The notes beneath the pieces were generated by a model that did no database searches, was not told the origin of the DNA, and saw nothing but the letters and a program-made list of their open reading frames with translations. Shown here piece after piece: positions 33,391 through 43,473 of a stretch of 64,000 bases of DNA. Source of the stretch: Benincasa hispida (taxonomy: Eukaryota > Streptophyta > Magnoliopsida > Cucurbitales > Cucurbitaceae); contig NC_052351.1 of the NCBI RefSeq assembly GCF_009727055.1, forward strand, positions 58,989,508 to 59,053,507, written 5' to 3'. The first letter of the stretch is position 1, and every line of letters starts with the position of its first letter. The position numbers and the translations under genes are program-made.

Positions 33391-33437
33391 GAGAATGCCC
33401 TACAAAAGTTTAGGGCATCAACCACAACATTAATGCC
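33391..33437 (-). repeat. Stub of copia element C 5' LTR fused to its leader
   Basis: On the minus strand TGTTGTGGTTGATGCCC at 33437 equals an LTR start of the same family as the 3' LTR (TGTTGGGGTTGATGCCC). After only about 45 bp it passes straight into the leader sequence that precedes gag (GATCACCCCACCAGTGACG, matched at about 47910-47930 of element F). Nearly the whole 5' LTR and PBS are gone, presumably by deletion. Confidence 0.55.
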
Positions 33438-35352
33438 CTAACTCTTAACATATTATATACTCAAAATCAAACCCAGACTTCCAAACCAATTTTCAAAAAT
33501 AGTTTACATTCATCAATAGAGTTTAAGAACTCAACTCAATTTAAATCACAACACTATTTAAAAAGATTTACAACCCAATAGTAAGGATTACCTTTAACAA
33601 AACCTCCCTTGACATGTAACTAACTAGTTCTAACTATCCTAGAAAACTCTCAAATATATGCACAAACAATATAGTAGGTGTCTAACAGCACTAGTGCCAT
33701 TTGGGAAGAGGGGAAGGGGGACAGAAGATAATGAAAACATGAGTCAAAGCTCAGTGAGTGGTAATTTCATGTAAACATAAGTTTTATCTTTCTTACACAT
33801 CAGTGAAATTCATCAAAATCATTATGTAAAACATTGGTAAAATATATAAGATTCAGTAACATCTCAAACACATGCTAGTAAAATAATGGCATGATCATAT
33901 CTCGTAAAAATCACATCATAAAAGCATTCATGAGCTAATAGGAAAACACACCAACTCTGTACCCAAATACTCATTTACAATGGCAGGTTACTCTATATAA
34001 AGACATATGGTTGTCTTGGACATACCACACTTCGAATATCTCCCGCAGTGGTAAACCAAATAATAATGTCATATGAGCACGGAGAGCTGCCTCAAGGCTA
34101 AATATAGATACAGACCACAGACCCAGGTTCCTCTGGAGTTCCCGATATTCTCTGATCACATCTAACCCCAGTAGCCCCTTGATTGCTTGGGTGGCACTAC
34201 AGGCGCAGGTTCCTCTAGACTATACGGTATACTCTAGCCACATCTAACCTCAATAGCCCTCTATTCGCCTGAGTGGTGCTACTGAAACATATTCAAGTAG
34301 CACGGGAGAAATAACCATCTCTTAGGTACAAGAATTAGTAGTTTGAAACCACTTTCACAAACCATTCAAAAAAATTTACAAAGCATAGCTCATATTAAAT
34401 TCATGTTACTCATCAAATCCATCATCTCAAGTTTACTTATAAAAACCAAAAAAATTATAGTAAAGTAATAGTTTCAAACTACATTTTTGTAATCCCAGTT
34501 CATATAAAATCAATAAAAATTCAGAAATCATGATTCAAAGCATTTCTTAAATAATAGTCAAGTAAAACAGATCATGCTAATACATTTCGCAAATCATAGC
34601 GTACTATCCTATGTATATATTTTTATATCAAATACTCAAATCAAACCACTATTGTTATTCGGTTTCTCCTCGAATTTCTAATTTCTTCGACTCTCGTTTA
34701 CCTAAAATTATATTGATAATCCCTTGATTATCCTCCACGTGACCATAATCCAATTATTTGAAAAATTAACCTTTAAATATAACCAATATCACTTAAACAT
34801 TCCCAAAACCCTAATGATCCAATGTAGGTTTTCACTAGAAGAAATTCGGGCTTTAATGTCAGTTGACAACCGACATTAAAGAAAGTGTTATTAAAGCCCT
34901 TTAATGTTGGTTGCCTTTAATGTTGGTTTTAAACCAACATTAAAGGGCTTCAATAACATTGTCTTCAATGTCGGTTGCAACTAACATTAAAGGGCTTCAA
35001 TAACACAGCCTTTAATGTCGGTTGCAACCGACATTAAAGGTCTTCAGTGAAATTTCCAACCGACATTAAAGCCTGTGTTTTTTTTTTTAAATTCTTAACC
35101 GACATTGAAGCCCGAATCTATCTATTTTTTTAAAAATTCCGTTGCCGAATCCATTTTTTTGGTAAAAAAATTATAACATGACACATTATCATCGAACGTT
35201 GTGGCTATGACATATTATTTATGTATGGATTGTAAATCTATTACATTTAATCTACAAATTCTGCTATAAAATTATAACTTAAAAGGCCGTACAATAATTC
35301 AGCCCTTGAAAACACAAATTACAAGTAATACAAACATTATGAGTTTACTGTC

Positions 35353-35680
35353 NNNNNNNNNNNNNNNNNNNNNNNNNNNNNNNNNNNNNNNNNNNNNNNN
35401 NNNNNNNNNNNNNNNNNNNNNNNNNNNNNNNNNNNNNNNNNNNNNNNNNNNNNNNNNNNNNNNNNNNNNNNNNNNNNNNNNNNNNNNNNNNNNNNNNNNN
35501 NNNNNNNNNNNNNNNNNNNNNNNNNNNNNNNNNNNNNNNNNNNNNNNNNNNNNNNNNNNNNNNNNNNNNNNNNNNNNNNNNNNNNNNNNNNNNNNNNNNN
35601 NNNNNNNNNNNNNNNNNNNNNNNNNNNNNNNNNNNNNNNNNNNNNNNNNNNNNNNNNNNNNNNNNNNNNNNNNNNNNNNN
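35353..35680. other. Assembly gap (328 N)
   Basis: Run of N inside the CACTA element. Missing bases could hide part of the interior; frames running through it are meaningless. Confidence 0.99.
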
Positions 35681-36849
35681 TTGCTTAAGCGATAGACAAC
35701 ATGATGGCACTACTGATGGGCATGAGCGCTAGATGATAGTCTAGCTGCACTAGACGATGAGCAGACACGCCGATCATGTGTCGCTGTTCGTTCATTCGAT
35801 CAGAGATCCAGATCTGAAGTTCGTCGTCGTCGTTCGGTCCAGATCAATATGCTCTTCTTCTCTTTCCTCTCTTAAACTCACCAGAAATTTTGTTCTTATA
35901 TTACGCCTCTCAAACTGTTTAGTGTATAATGTCTCATATGAAAGCCAACTGTGGTTTCACTTCAATATGCTCCGTCTTGCCCCTAGATTTGGCCTACTTT
36001 TTATGTGTCTATGGCCTTTTAAATTCGATTTGATTAATGGTTTTGTTGTTTATGATACATTTGTTGAAGATTGGCAAGAGGCATTGCAAGAGTTGCTTCT
36101 TCGTTGGTGTAGCGTGAGCAAGAGCAGTGAAAGCGAAAGTTGAGCGCAAGGCGCTGGTAGACGATTGTGTAGGAAAATGGGTAGCACTACACGATGAGTA
36201 GGCGACCGTGTAGCAATGTAGGGAGCTAAACGATGAGTTGACGATCGTATAGCAGATGCACGGAGCTAAGCGATGCGTTAGACGATCGTGTAAAATGTGC
36301 GGAGCTCAACGATCGTATAGTCAGATTGTGCGGATGCTCGACTAAGCGATAGACTAACACAATGGTGCTATGCGATGGGCATGAGTGCTAGACGATATCG
36401 CGTATTGTGCTAGATGATGAGTAGACACGCTACACGATAGGCGGAATGCTAACGACTAGGCGATGACGTAAGCGATAGGCAAATGCGTAGACAATAAGCA
36501 TTAGCGCTAACAGGAGAGGTAAACGATATGCTTGGTAGCTAAAACAATGCCTATGCACGGAGATCGTTTACTAAACGAATTTGAGCTACACGAGGGCAAC
36601 TGGAGCTAAGCAATAGATAGAGGGAACTAAACGTTGGCTGTGAAAACATGTGCATTATGCTAATTAAATCATTAAAAGAATGTTTGACTCACAATTTTAA
36701 TAAGTGTCGTTGATGACTCACAGTTTTAAAAAGGAAGATTCTCTAATTTATTCAACTATTGAGTTTTAATTGTTTGCAGGTGCAACAAAGAGTAAAGATT
36801 TGTATCGCACCCCTCTTTATGCTTTTTCTTGTGGGGAACTCTAGCCTAC

Positions 36850-37070
36850 GCATCTGCTATACGATCGTCAGCACCCACCTACACGATCATCCAGTACCCA
36901 TCTACACAATCGTCCAGTGCCCGCGCATCTGCTACACGATCATCCAGCGCCTACGCATCTGCTATACGATTGTCCAGCGCTCGCCTACAAGATCAACGGC
37001 TGTCTAGCGCCCATCTACTCGATTAACGATTGTCTAGTGCCCATGCATATCTATACGATCATCTAGCACT
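36850..37070 (+). repeat. Degenerate tandem repeat with ACGATCGTC units in the CACTA element
   Basis: Units of about 30-35 bp of the type CATCTGCTATACGATCGTC then CAGCGCC recur about six times with substitutions. The core is the ACGATCGT palindrome. A looser series with the opposite strand (GACGATCGTGTAG) runs through 36130-36560. Confidence 0.7.
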
Positions 37071-37824
37071 GAGAGGAAAGTTGGGAGGCATAACATTGAG
37101 ACATTTACACAAACAGTTGAGAGGCATAACATAAGAACAAAAATTGTTGTGAGCTTAAGAGAGGAAAGAGAAGAAGAGCATACTGATCTGGACGAACGAC
37201 GAACGGCGAACTTCAGATCGAACGACGAATGGCGGCACACGGATTCGGGTGACTTCAGATCCAGGCGACTGGGTGCGGCGGCTCGGGTTGCACGACGAAC
37301 AGATCTACATGGAAGCCAGATCTACACCACGACAAACCTGCACGAGTTGCACGGCGGCGCGAGTTACGCTACCCATTGGCAAGGGTTTGGAAGAGAGAAG
37401 TGAGAAAGAAGAGGGGCTGAAGAGGGAAGTGTGAGAATGAGAGGAAAAAGAAAATAGGGGGAGAGTGAAGAGGGAAAAATGAAAAAAAATGGGGGGAAAA
37501 TAGAAAATTGGGGGGGAGTGAAGAGGGAAAAATTAAACAAGTCTTTAATGTCGATTTAAAACTGACATTAAAGGTACCCCCTACAATGTCAGTTTTAAAC
37601 CAACATTAAAGATCCGTTTTTTTTTTTAAAAAAACTGACATTATACATCCGATTTCACTTTTTTCAACCGACATTAAAGGCCAAAATTCTTGTAATGTTT
37701 AGTTTGCAATTTGGTCCTTTAATTACTTTAAAATTAACTTAAGACCCCAAAATTAATCTCCAATAAGAACTAATTCTATTTAAATTTTTCTTAAGCCTTA
37801 ATCTTGACAATTCTAGGGTTTCTC

Positions 37825-39744
37825 TGTAACACCCCCGAAGTTTTTTTTTTTTCGAGAATGAATTTTCAAGGACGAAAGTTCTTTGAGGAGGGAAGAATGT
37901 AACACCCCGCACATTTTTTTTAGTAATAATATAAATTCAGTAATTTTATTATTTGGAATTTCAGTAATTGTTTTTAGTTGGAGGGCATTTTTGGAATTTT
38001 CGACTTTAAGTATAAGTGCGGGAATTTAACTGTTGGTGTGAAATTATTCAATTTGAAATTCAAATGGAAAATTAATGGCAGAAATTAATTTTCTTTTGAA
38101 ACGGAAAGGAATTTAATAGTATAAAATGGAAAGGAATTAAATGTAATTATATTTACTTCTTTTTTTGTTTTATTATTATTATTATTGTTATTCTTTTTTT
38201 TATAAAAAGTCAAACCCCACCCCTTTTTTCTTACTCACGTTCGTCAGCCCGTCCGACGCCGCCCAAAGCCACCGTGTCAGTTTTTTCTTCATGACCTCCG
38301 TCCACCACTACTCAAGCATCGTTCGCTTTTGCCGTCACTGGATCTATCGATTTGGGTAAGATTTCTGCCGTCTAGGTTTGTTTTCGGTTGATTCTTGAAT
38401 ACTCATTTACTTTTGGCATCAATTGGTTGATACCCATTGTGTTTCAACTTTGGATTCAAGTTTGTGAAGATATTGAGGTGTTGTTCAGTGAAGTTGAAGT
38501 TGGCCTTAACTATTATTTTAAAGCTTGTTTTATGTTTAGGCTTGATTAATAATTCAAGAATTTCACAAAGATTCAATTACTTTTTGGTTCGATCTAATAT
38601 CAAGGTAAGTAATCTTACTACTGGAACTGCCCACGGGCCAGACATTAGATGTATGCTAGCATGTTAAATGAAGGTTATGGTAGAATGACAGCATGAGAGA
38701 TTGATAGTATAATATGATTAAAGTATGTTCTGTTACGAGATTCGAATTATTTATTTATGCACATAGACACTTGAATGCTAGTATGAGATGGTATGTGCTT
38801 CCATGGTTGTATTTGATCTGATGATGTTGAGGTATATATGTATGTTGTAGAACCATGATGTTGAGGTATATATGTATGTTGTAGAGCCATGATGTTGAGG
38901 TTTATATGTATGTCATATATTCGTACAGTGATGATTATGATGTTGAGACTGTGCAAGTGTCCTTACTGATTAGTTAGATGCCCATTAGATTTTGTGTTTC
39001 CTTCGGGATTCACCAGTTTGTGTTTCCTTCGGGATTCACCTGTTTGTGTTTCCTTCGGGATTCACCTGTTTGTGTTTCCTTCGGGATTCACCAGTTTGTG
39101 CTTCCTTCGGGATTCACCAGTTTGTGTCTCCTTCAGGATTCACCAGTTTGTGTCTCCTTAGGGATTCATCAGTTTGTGTCTTCTTCGGGATTCACCAGAG
39201 GCAGTGGGCATACTTAACTACAGTAGGATAAGACTCAGTCTCCTTATTTCTTGTGCATATTTGTCCCATGAGGACTAGAACAGTTATATGTTTCACCAGA
39301 GGTAGGTATCTAGAGGACATAGATGCCTAGCCTGACCCCAGTAGTGGGTTTACTTACTGAGTATTTTATACTCATTCTTTCTCATGTTGTTGTTTCAGGT
39401 AAGGGTGCATTGACGATGGACAAGCGAAATTCGTGATCGAGCCATTGGGACTAGTTTTTACGCTTCCGCATCATGAAATTTAGAGTTATTTTCATGTTTC
39501 TCTTAACTTTTAGTTTTGATGTTTAAAACTTATTTTTAAGAATCGTTTTTTAGACTTATTTATTATCATTTATGATTTATGGGTACCCTACTATTGTTTT
39601 AATATTTGAAATTAATGAAAGTCTTTTGAACTTACCTTATTTAATTAGCATTTATTTCACCATAACCGAGTGTCACTTTGAGTTCTATGCATGCATATAT
39701 TTAGTAATGGCCTAACTTAAGTCCTAGGGGGTCGAATTATTACA
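37825..39744 (+). mobile_element. Extremely deleted Tekay-like gypsy element (near-solo LTR)
   Basis: Flanked by perfect TSDs TTCTC (37820-37824 and 39745-39749). It starts with about 16-30 bp of 5' LTR (TGTAACACCCCCGAAG), jumps to about 45 bp of internal 3' sequence ending in the PPT TTGAGGAGGGAAGAA (37883-37897), and continues with a full 3' LTR (37898-39744, TGTAACACCCCG..AATTATTACA, 1847 bp). This is neither a solo LTR nor an intact element but a deletion that removed almost all of the 5' LTR and the whole coding region. The LTR is the best full-length reference for the broken LTR at 9147-10057 and 14695-15245. Confidence 0.9.
38990..39198 (+). repeat. Tandem repeat of about 26 bp in the Tekay LTR
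   Basis: About eight units of TGTTTCCTTCGGGATTCACC followed by AGTTTG or TGTTTG, nearly identical in the first five. It corresponds to the reversed, more diverged block at 9670-9955. It is not a CRISPR array: units are contiguous, have no spacers, and the block is LTR sequence. Confidence 0.92.
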
Positions 39745-41458
39745 TTCTCTTTCAATTTAATCCTAATTCCACTCAATTTAGGGTTTACTCACAATTAAGT
39801 CCCTTTAATTACTTGAATTACCTTAATTTCCTATAGTATCTTAATGATACCAATTATGACTTAAAACATACTTAAGTACACTTAAGTTTTCTCAAACCCT
39901 AATACCATCCAATTTTAGGGTTTCACCTTACACTTTAATCCTTAATTTATCTTAAAATTAACTTAAGGTTTCAAATTAATTCAAGTCTAAGGTCAAAGAA
40001 TTTTATTGATATCCATTAGAATTTAAATTAAGCTTAAGAACACCTTAATTAACCTTAATTTTGTCCAATTTTACCTAATTTTTCTATTAACCCTTATTAG
40101 GGTTTACTCTATAAATTAACCCCTTAATCAACTTCAAAATTGACTTAGGATCTCAAGTTCTTCTAATGTTAGGTTTAAAGTATCATAAAAATACCAATTG
40201 GATGCCTAATCATGCATAAGAACACCTTAATTGACCTTTAATTGAATTTTTCAGATTTTAATGTTAGACAATAGATGTCAGAGAGAATTCAAACTATGAA
40301 AGTCAACTTTCTTCAACTTCCAGCCCAGAATTTTCTAGATTCAGCCTCTGCTTTTTCAACGAGACTCCAGTGATCAAATTCTTCTATTTCGGCTAATAAT
40401 ACTCTAATTAACCTATATGGACTTTTACCCACTACAAGATTTAGCTTACCTCCAAGTTTGGACATCCAAATTGTCCTAGAACTCCCGTAATCGATCAAAC
40501 TTTCCACAATGTCCTATTTTCAGCTAGAATTTTCTTAATTTAAAATCAGAAATTCCAGCGAATAACAATCAAATCAAAGACCATAGAGCTCTAGAGGGAT
40601 CTTAGAAGTATCTTATTTTCAAATTTAGAGCTTTGAATCAACCTATAACTCCATGAATTTGTCTATAACAAAACTTCCTCTATTTTTCGTCCATCTCTAA
40701 TTGCCACTACTTTGCTTCATTTTCCTTGCTTTTCTGGCCACAATTCTTCGAATCAAACCTTTCATAAGCTTCCTCTTCATCTCTACTCTAGTTTCGTTCA
40801 GTTTTGCCCAAATTTTCCTCAAAAAATTCCCTCAATCTGATTCTTTTCCTCTTCCTCTTCTTCATTGGCGAAACCTTAAAAATTTGAAATCCAACTTCTC
40901 TCTTCAACTTTTAGCATCTACTTGAGCTTTCCCCAGGTATTAAGCTGATTGGCCCTTCACCTTTAAGTCATCCAATGAGAAAAATTTGTAAAAATAAGAA
41001 AAACCCATTTTAATTTTCCCAAATTTCCTTCTCTCGGGTCCTTATATTTTTCCTTTGATTTTTTCTTCGATTTCTCTTCAATTTCCAGCCTAACCTTAGC
41101 TTAACAAGCCTTAAACGTCCTAATTTTACTTTTACATTTTAAAAATGTTGACTTTGACCCCTTGACTTTCATTTGACTGCTAACCATTGACTTTTACTTT
41201 GAGTTGTCCCGAACATGCCTACTTCACCCTCGAATGTCCTTTACATAACTAGGTTTGTTACCCTCAAATTATACCCGGGTCCTTATTTTCTCTTCCTCAA
41301 TGAAACAAACATCGGTCCAATTTTTTTATTTTCAAGTGTCTATCTTAATCAAGGGTTCCAAATCAAACTCAATCTCAAGTCCCCAAGTTGAACCTCAACT
41401 ATAAGTTCCCTAGTATTTACAATAAAGAGTAAAAGAAGAGAGGCTTACAAATTAACAA

Positions 41459-41850
41459 ATTAACACCTTTGGAATTATAGTATGGCCGTAAAGGTAGTTT
41501 ATGCCATTCAAGATTTGAGGTTGCCCAACACATGTGTTAGGGCAAATCCTAAAAAGTTGGAACATTGTTCAAAATTATGCCTATTTATAGGATGCCCCAA
41601 GGGAAGAAAGGGTGGTTACTTCTATGATCCTAAAGAAAATAAAGTATTTGTGTCGACAAATGCTCCATTTTTAGAAGAGGACCACATCAAGGAGCATAAG
41701 CCTAGCAATAAGATTGAGTTGAGTGAGTTTTTCAATGAAACTACTAAAACTTCAACAAGACTTGTTGAAAAGGCTAGTACATCAACAAGAGTTTTGATGT
41801 CGGTTCGTCTAGTCAAGCACATCCACCTCAATAATTGAAGAAGCCTCGAT
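41459..41850 (+). pseudogene. pol: Copia element E integrase C-terminal region
   Basis: Frame begins with TPLEL then a stop (Trp to stop) and GRKG. From 41482 RLPNTCVRANPKKLEHCSKLC-like sequence follows (LPNTCVRANPKKLEHCSKL), then CLFIGCPKGRKGGYFYDPK, NKVFVSTNAPFLEEDHIKEH and ETTKTSTRLVEK. This is the linker between integrase and RT in copia pol and parallels 30872-31263. The gene continues at 53330 after the solo LTR. TSD TCGAT ends it at 41846-41850. Confidence 0.88.
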
Positions 41851-42288
41851 TGTTGGGTTTTATGTCCTAAAACTCGTGGTTTGTAAACAATAAACTTATT
41901 CTGTTAACCAATAAATATGTTATTGAAGTTTGATTCAATAAAGTTGTTATTGAATATATGAATTGCTCATTTCATTTTAGAAATAATTGAAATCCAATAA
42001 ACTAAGATCCATGGCTATTACATGAGTACTTGAACTTTATGTGGAGACATACGAGTGGATCAAGTTCGAGTAGATAGCCAAAATGATTTATAGTATACGA
42101 ATAATTCTGAGTACCTTATTCTAGAGACATTATCGAATGCGACCCACTTTGTAGATGTTACAAATGTTGTAAAGTGTTACAAATGAAGTGATCCTTATTT
42201 ATTCATGTGGAGACATGAGGAGTGGGAGCATCCTATGTAAAGAGTTTGCATAATATCGGACCAAGAAATAAGTCACTCTTACTTTATA

Positions 42289-42556
42289 GAGATAGTTGCA
42301 AATATAGACATTAGACCCAAAGTATTAACAGATATAACATAATGTAAAAAAATTATAAATATGACCAAATTTAAATAATCTATCAGCGATAGATCATATT
42401 ATTGGTAGGAGTCTATTAGTGATAGACCATATCACTGGTAAGAGTCTATCAACGATAGAAGTCTATCGTTGATAGACTTGTTTATATTTGCAATTTTTTT
42501 TAATGATGTTATACACTTGGTAATTATTCTTAAAATGCTACAAATTACAATTACCC
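42289..42556. mobile_element. MITE with central palindrome (hAT- or Mutator-like)
   Basis: A 268-bp insert in the solo LTR, flanked by the 9-bp direct repeat TACTTTATA (42280-42288 and 42557-42565). The termini GAGATAGTTGCAAATATAG and the reverse complement of the right end, GGGTAATTGTAATTTG, are weakly inverted. Inside are repeated TCTATC..GATAGA motifs and a perfect 15-bp inverted repeat with a 4-base spacer (GTCTATCAACGATAG-AAGT-complement) at about 42444-42477. An 8- to 9-bp TSD fits hAT or Mutator; the class is not settled. I recall similar sequence being abundant in cucurbits. Confidence 0.75.
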
Positions 42557-43473
42557 TACTTTATAACATTGTTTACTGTTTAAGATTGACTATTTCAAAG
42601 CGATGACCTAGGTAACTTCACCTTAATCTTGAGCTAACTATGAACTCCTATTTATTCGAGATTATCCTTATATTTTCATGGGTGAGGGTTGGCTCAACAG
42701 TGCCGGCTCAATAAGCCTCCTATTTTAGAGGTAAAACCGAGTAAATAGCTGGAGACATAAGGTGCAAGATAGAATTCACTCCTACTCGCTTTTAGGGATA
42801 GTAAAAAGGTTGTTCCCTTAAGCACTTTTAGGGATGGTAGAGAGGGACTCAGTTTGATGATTGGATCTCATACCAATTGTTCATTAGAGGATCAGTGGGA
42901 CTTAAGGAACAAGAAGTAATCTCGATGGTAAAATAACTATTGACCCAGTGGTTATTACGAACAACCTGTGAAGGGTTAACTTACTAATGATGGTTATATC
43001 GAGTGGACACAATATATCTACAGTGAGAGGAGTGCAACTACTGGGCTTTAGTGGAGTGATCTAGTAATTAACGAATGGTGGTTAATTAGGTTAAAGAAAT
43101 TAGTCGGTTAATCTCAGATCATTAGAACACATGATCGTAGGGTCTATTAGGTCTCCCTACTAGCTCACAAACAAAATAAAGCTTAGAATAGCATGATGAA
43201 TGAATTTGAAATGTTTAAATTCGAATTAAGAGAATTAGTAATTATATGTGATATAATTATACGTTTAATTATCAAATTAAACGAAATTGGAGAAATAGTT
43301 GATATTTAAATTCAATTTATAGATCAAATTATATGAATAGAGATCATAGTAGTGGAATTGATGGTTTTTTACTCAAAATTCCACAAAAATCCCACTCAAT
43401 TTTGAAGTAGGATTTGGCTTTTAGTCATGCAATCAGATTGCATGACGAAGGTGATCAAAACCAGTGTTGTTTG

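Larger units (their letters stand above)
16602..33437 (-). mobile_element. Copia element C, minus strand, host of the Athila-like insertion
   Basis: Reading the minus strand from 33437: a stub of 5' LTR, leader, gag (33220-32330), protease/GAG-preintegrase and integrase (32330-30859), then RNase H (29342-29083 and 18706-18600), PPT and 3' LTR (18486-16602). The RNase H exon-like pieces join exactly across the Athila-like insertion 18707-29082. Between integrase and RNase H, the RT is missing and is replaced by a truncated LTR of another copia family (29343-30858). Treating C as one element is an inference from order, strand and the continuous RNase H frame. Confidence 0.7.
34833..37697. mobile_element. 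CACTA (EnSpm/CMC) transposon, non-autonomous, with assembly gap
   Basis: Starts CACTAGAAGAAATTCGGGC and ends with the inverted counterpart GCCAAAATTCTTGTAATG (a final CACTA would need TAGTG; here TAATG). A 3-bp duplication TTT flanks it (34830-34832 and 37698-37700). Subterminal arrays of TTTAATGTCGGTT and its complement CCGACATTAAAG in both orientations fill 34852-35110 and 37540-37680, a hallmark of CACTA ends where transposase binds. No transposase is visible. The interior (35690-37070) is full of ACGATCG-type motifs otherwise seen in copia LTRs and leaders. 328 N lie at 35353-35680. Confidence 0.85.
33438..41458 (-). mobile_element. Degenerate AT-rich gypsy LTR-like region hosting other insertions
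   Basis: Excluding the two insertions (34833-37697 and 37825-39749) about 3.2 kb remain, AT-rich and without any gene-like frame. Minus-strand sequence at 33660-33780 (CCACTCACTGAGCTTTGACTC and a pyrimidine-rich run) resembles the gypsy LTR at 1175-1250. The flanks of both insertions share the same style of sequence (TTAGGGTTT, TAATTACTT, TTAATCC). I could not find paired ends or TSDs, so the class is a guess. It separates copia element C from the integrase of element E. Confidence 0.4.

Noticed and set aside
35306..35710. Open frames of about 120 residues on both strands
   Set aside because: They consist almost wholly of N from the assembly gap.
35757..36143. A 128-residue plus-strand frame in the CACTA element as a captured gene
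   Set aside because: No recognisable domain, no splice or family support, and it lies among the CGATCG repeats.
38165..38359. Open frame starting with a Tyr run
   Set aside because: ATT microsatellite within a Tekay LTR; no family.
38978..39231. Two open frames with regular CVSFGIHQF repeats, and a CRISPR-like appearance
   Set aside because: Contiguous 26-bp tandem repeats without spacers, inside a plant LTR; not coding and not a CRISPR array.
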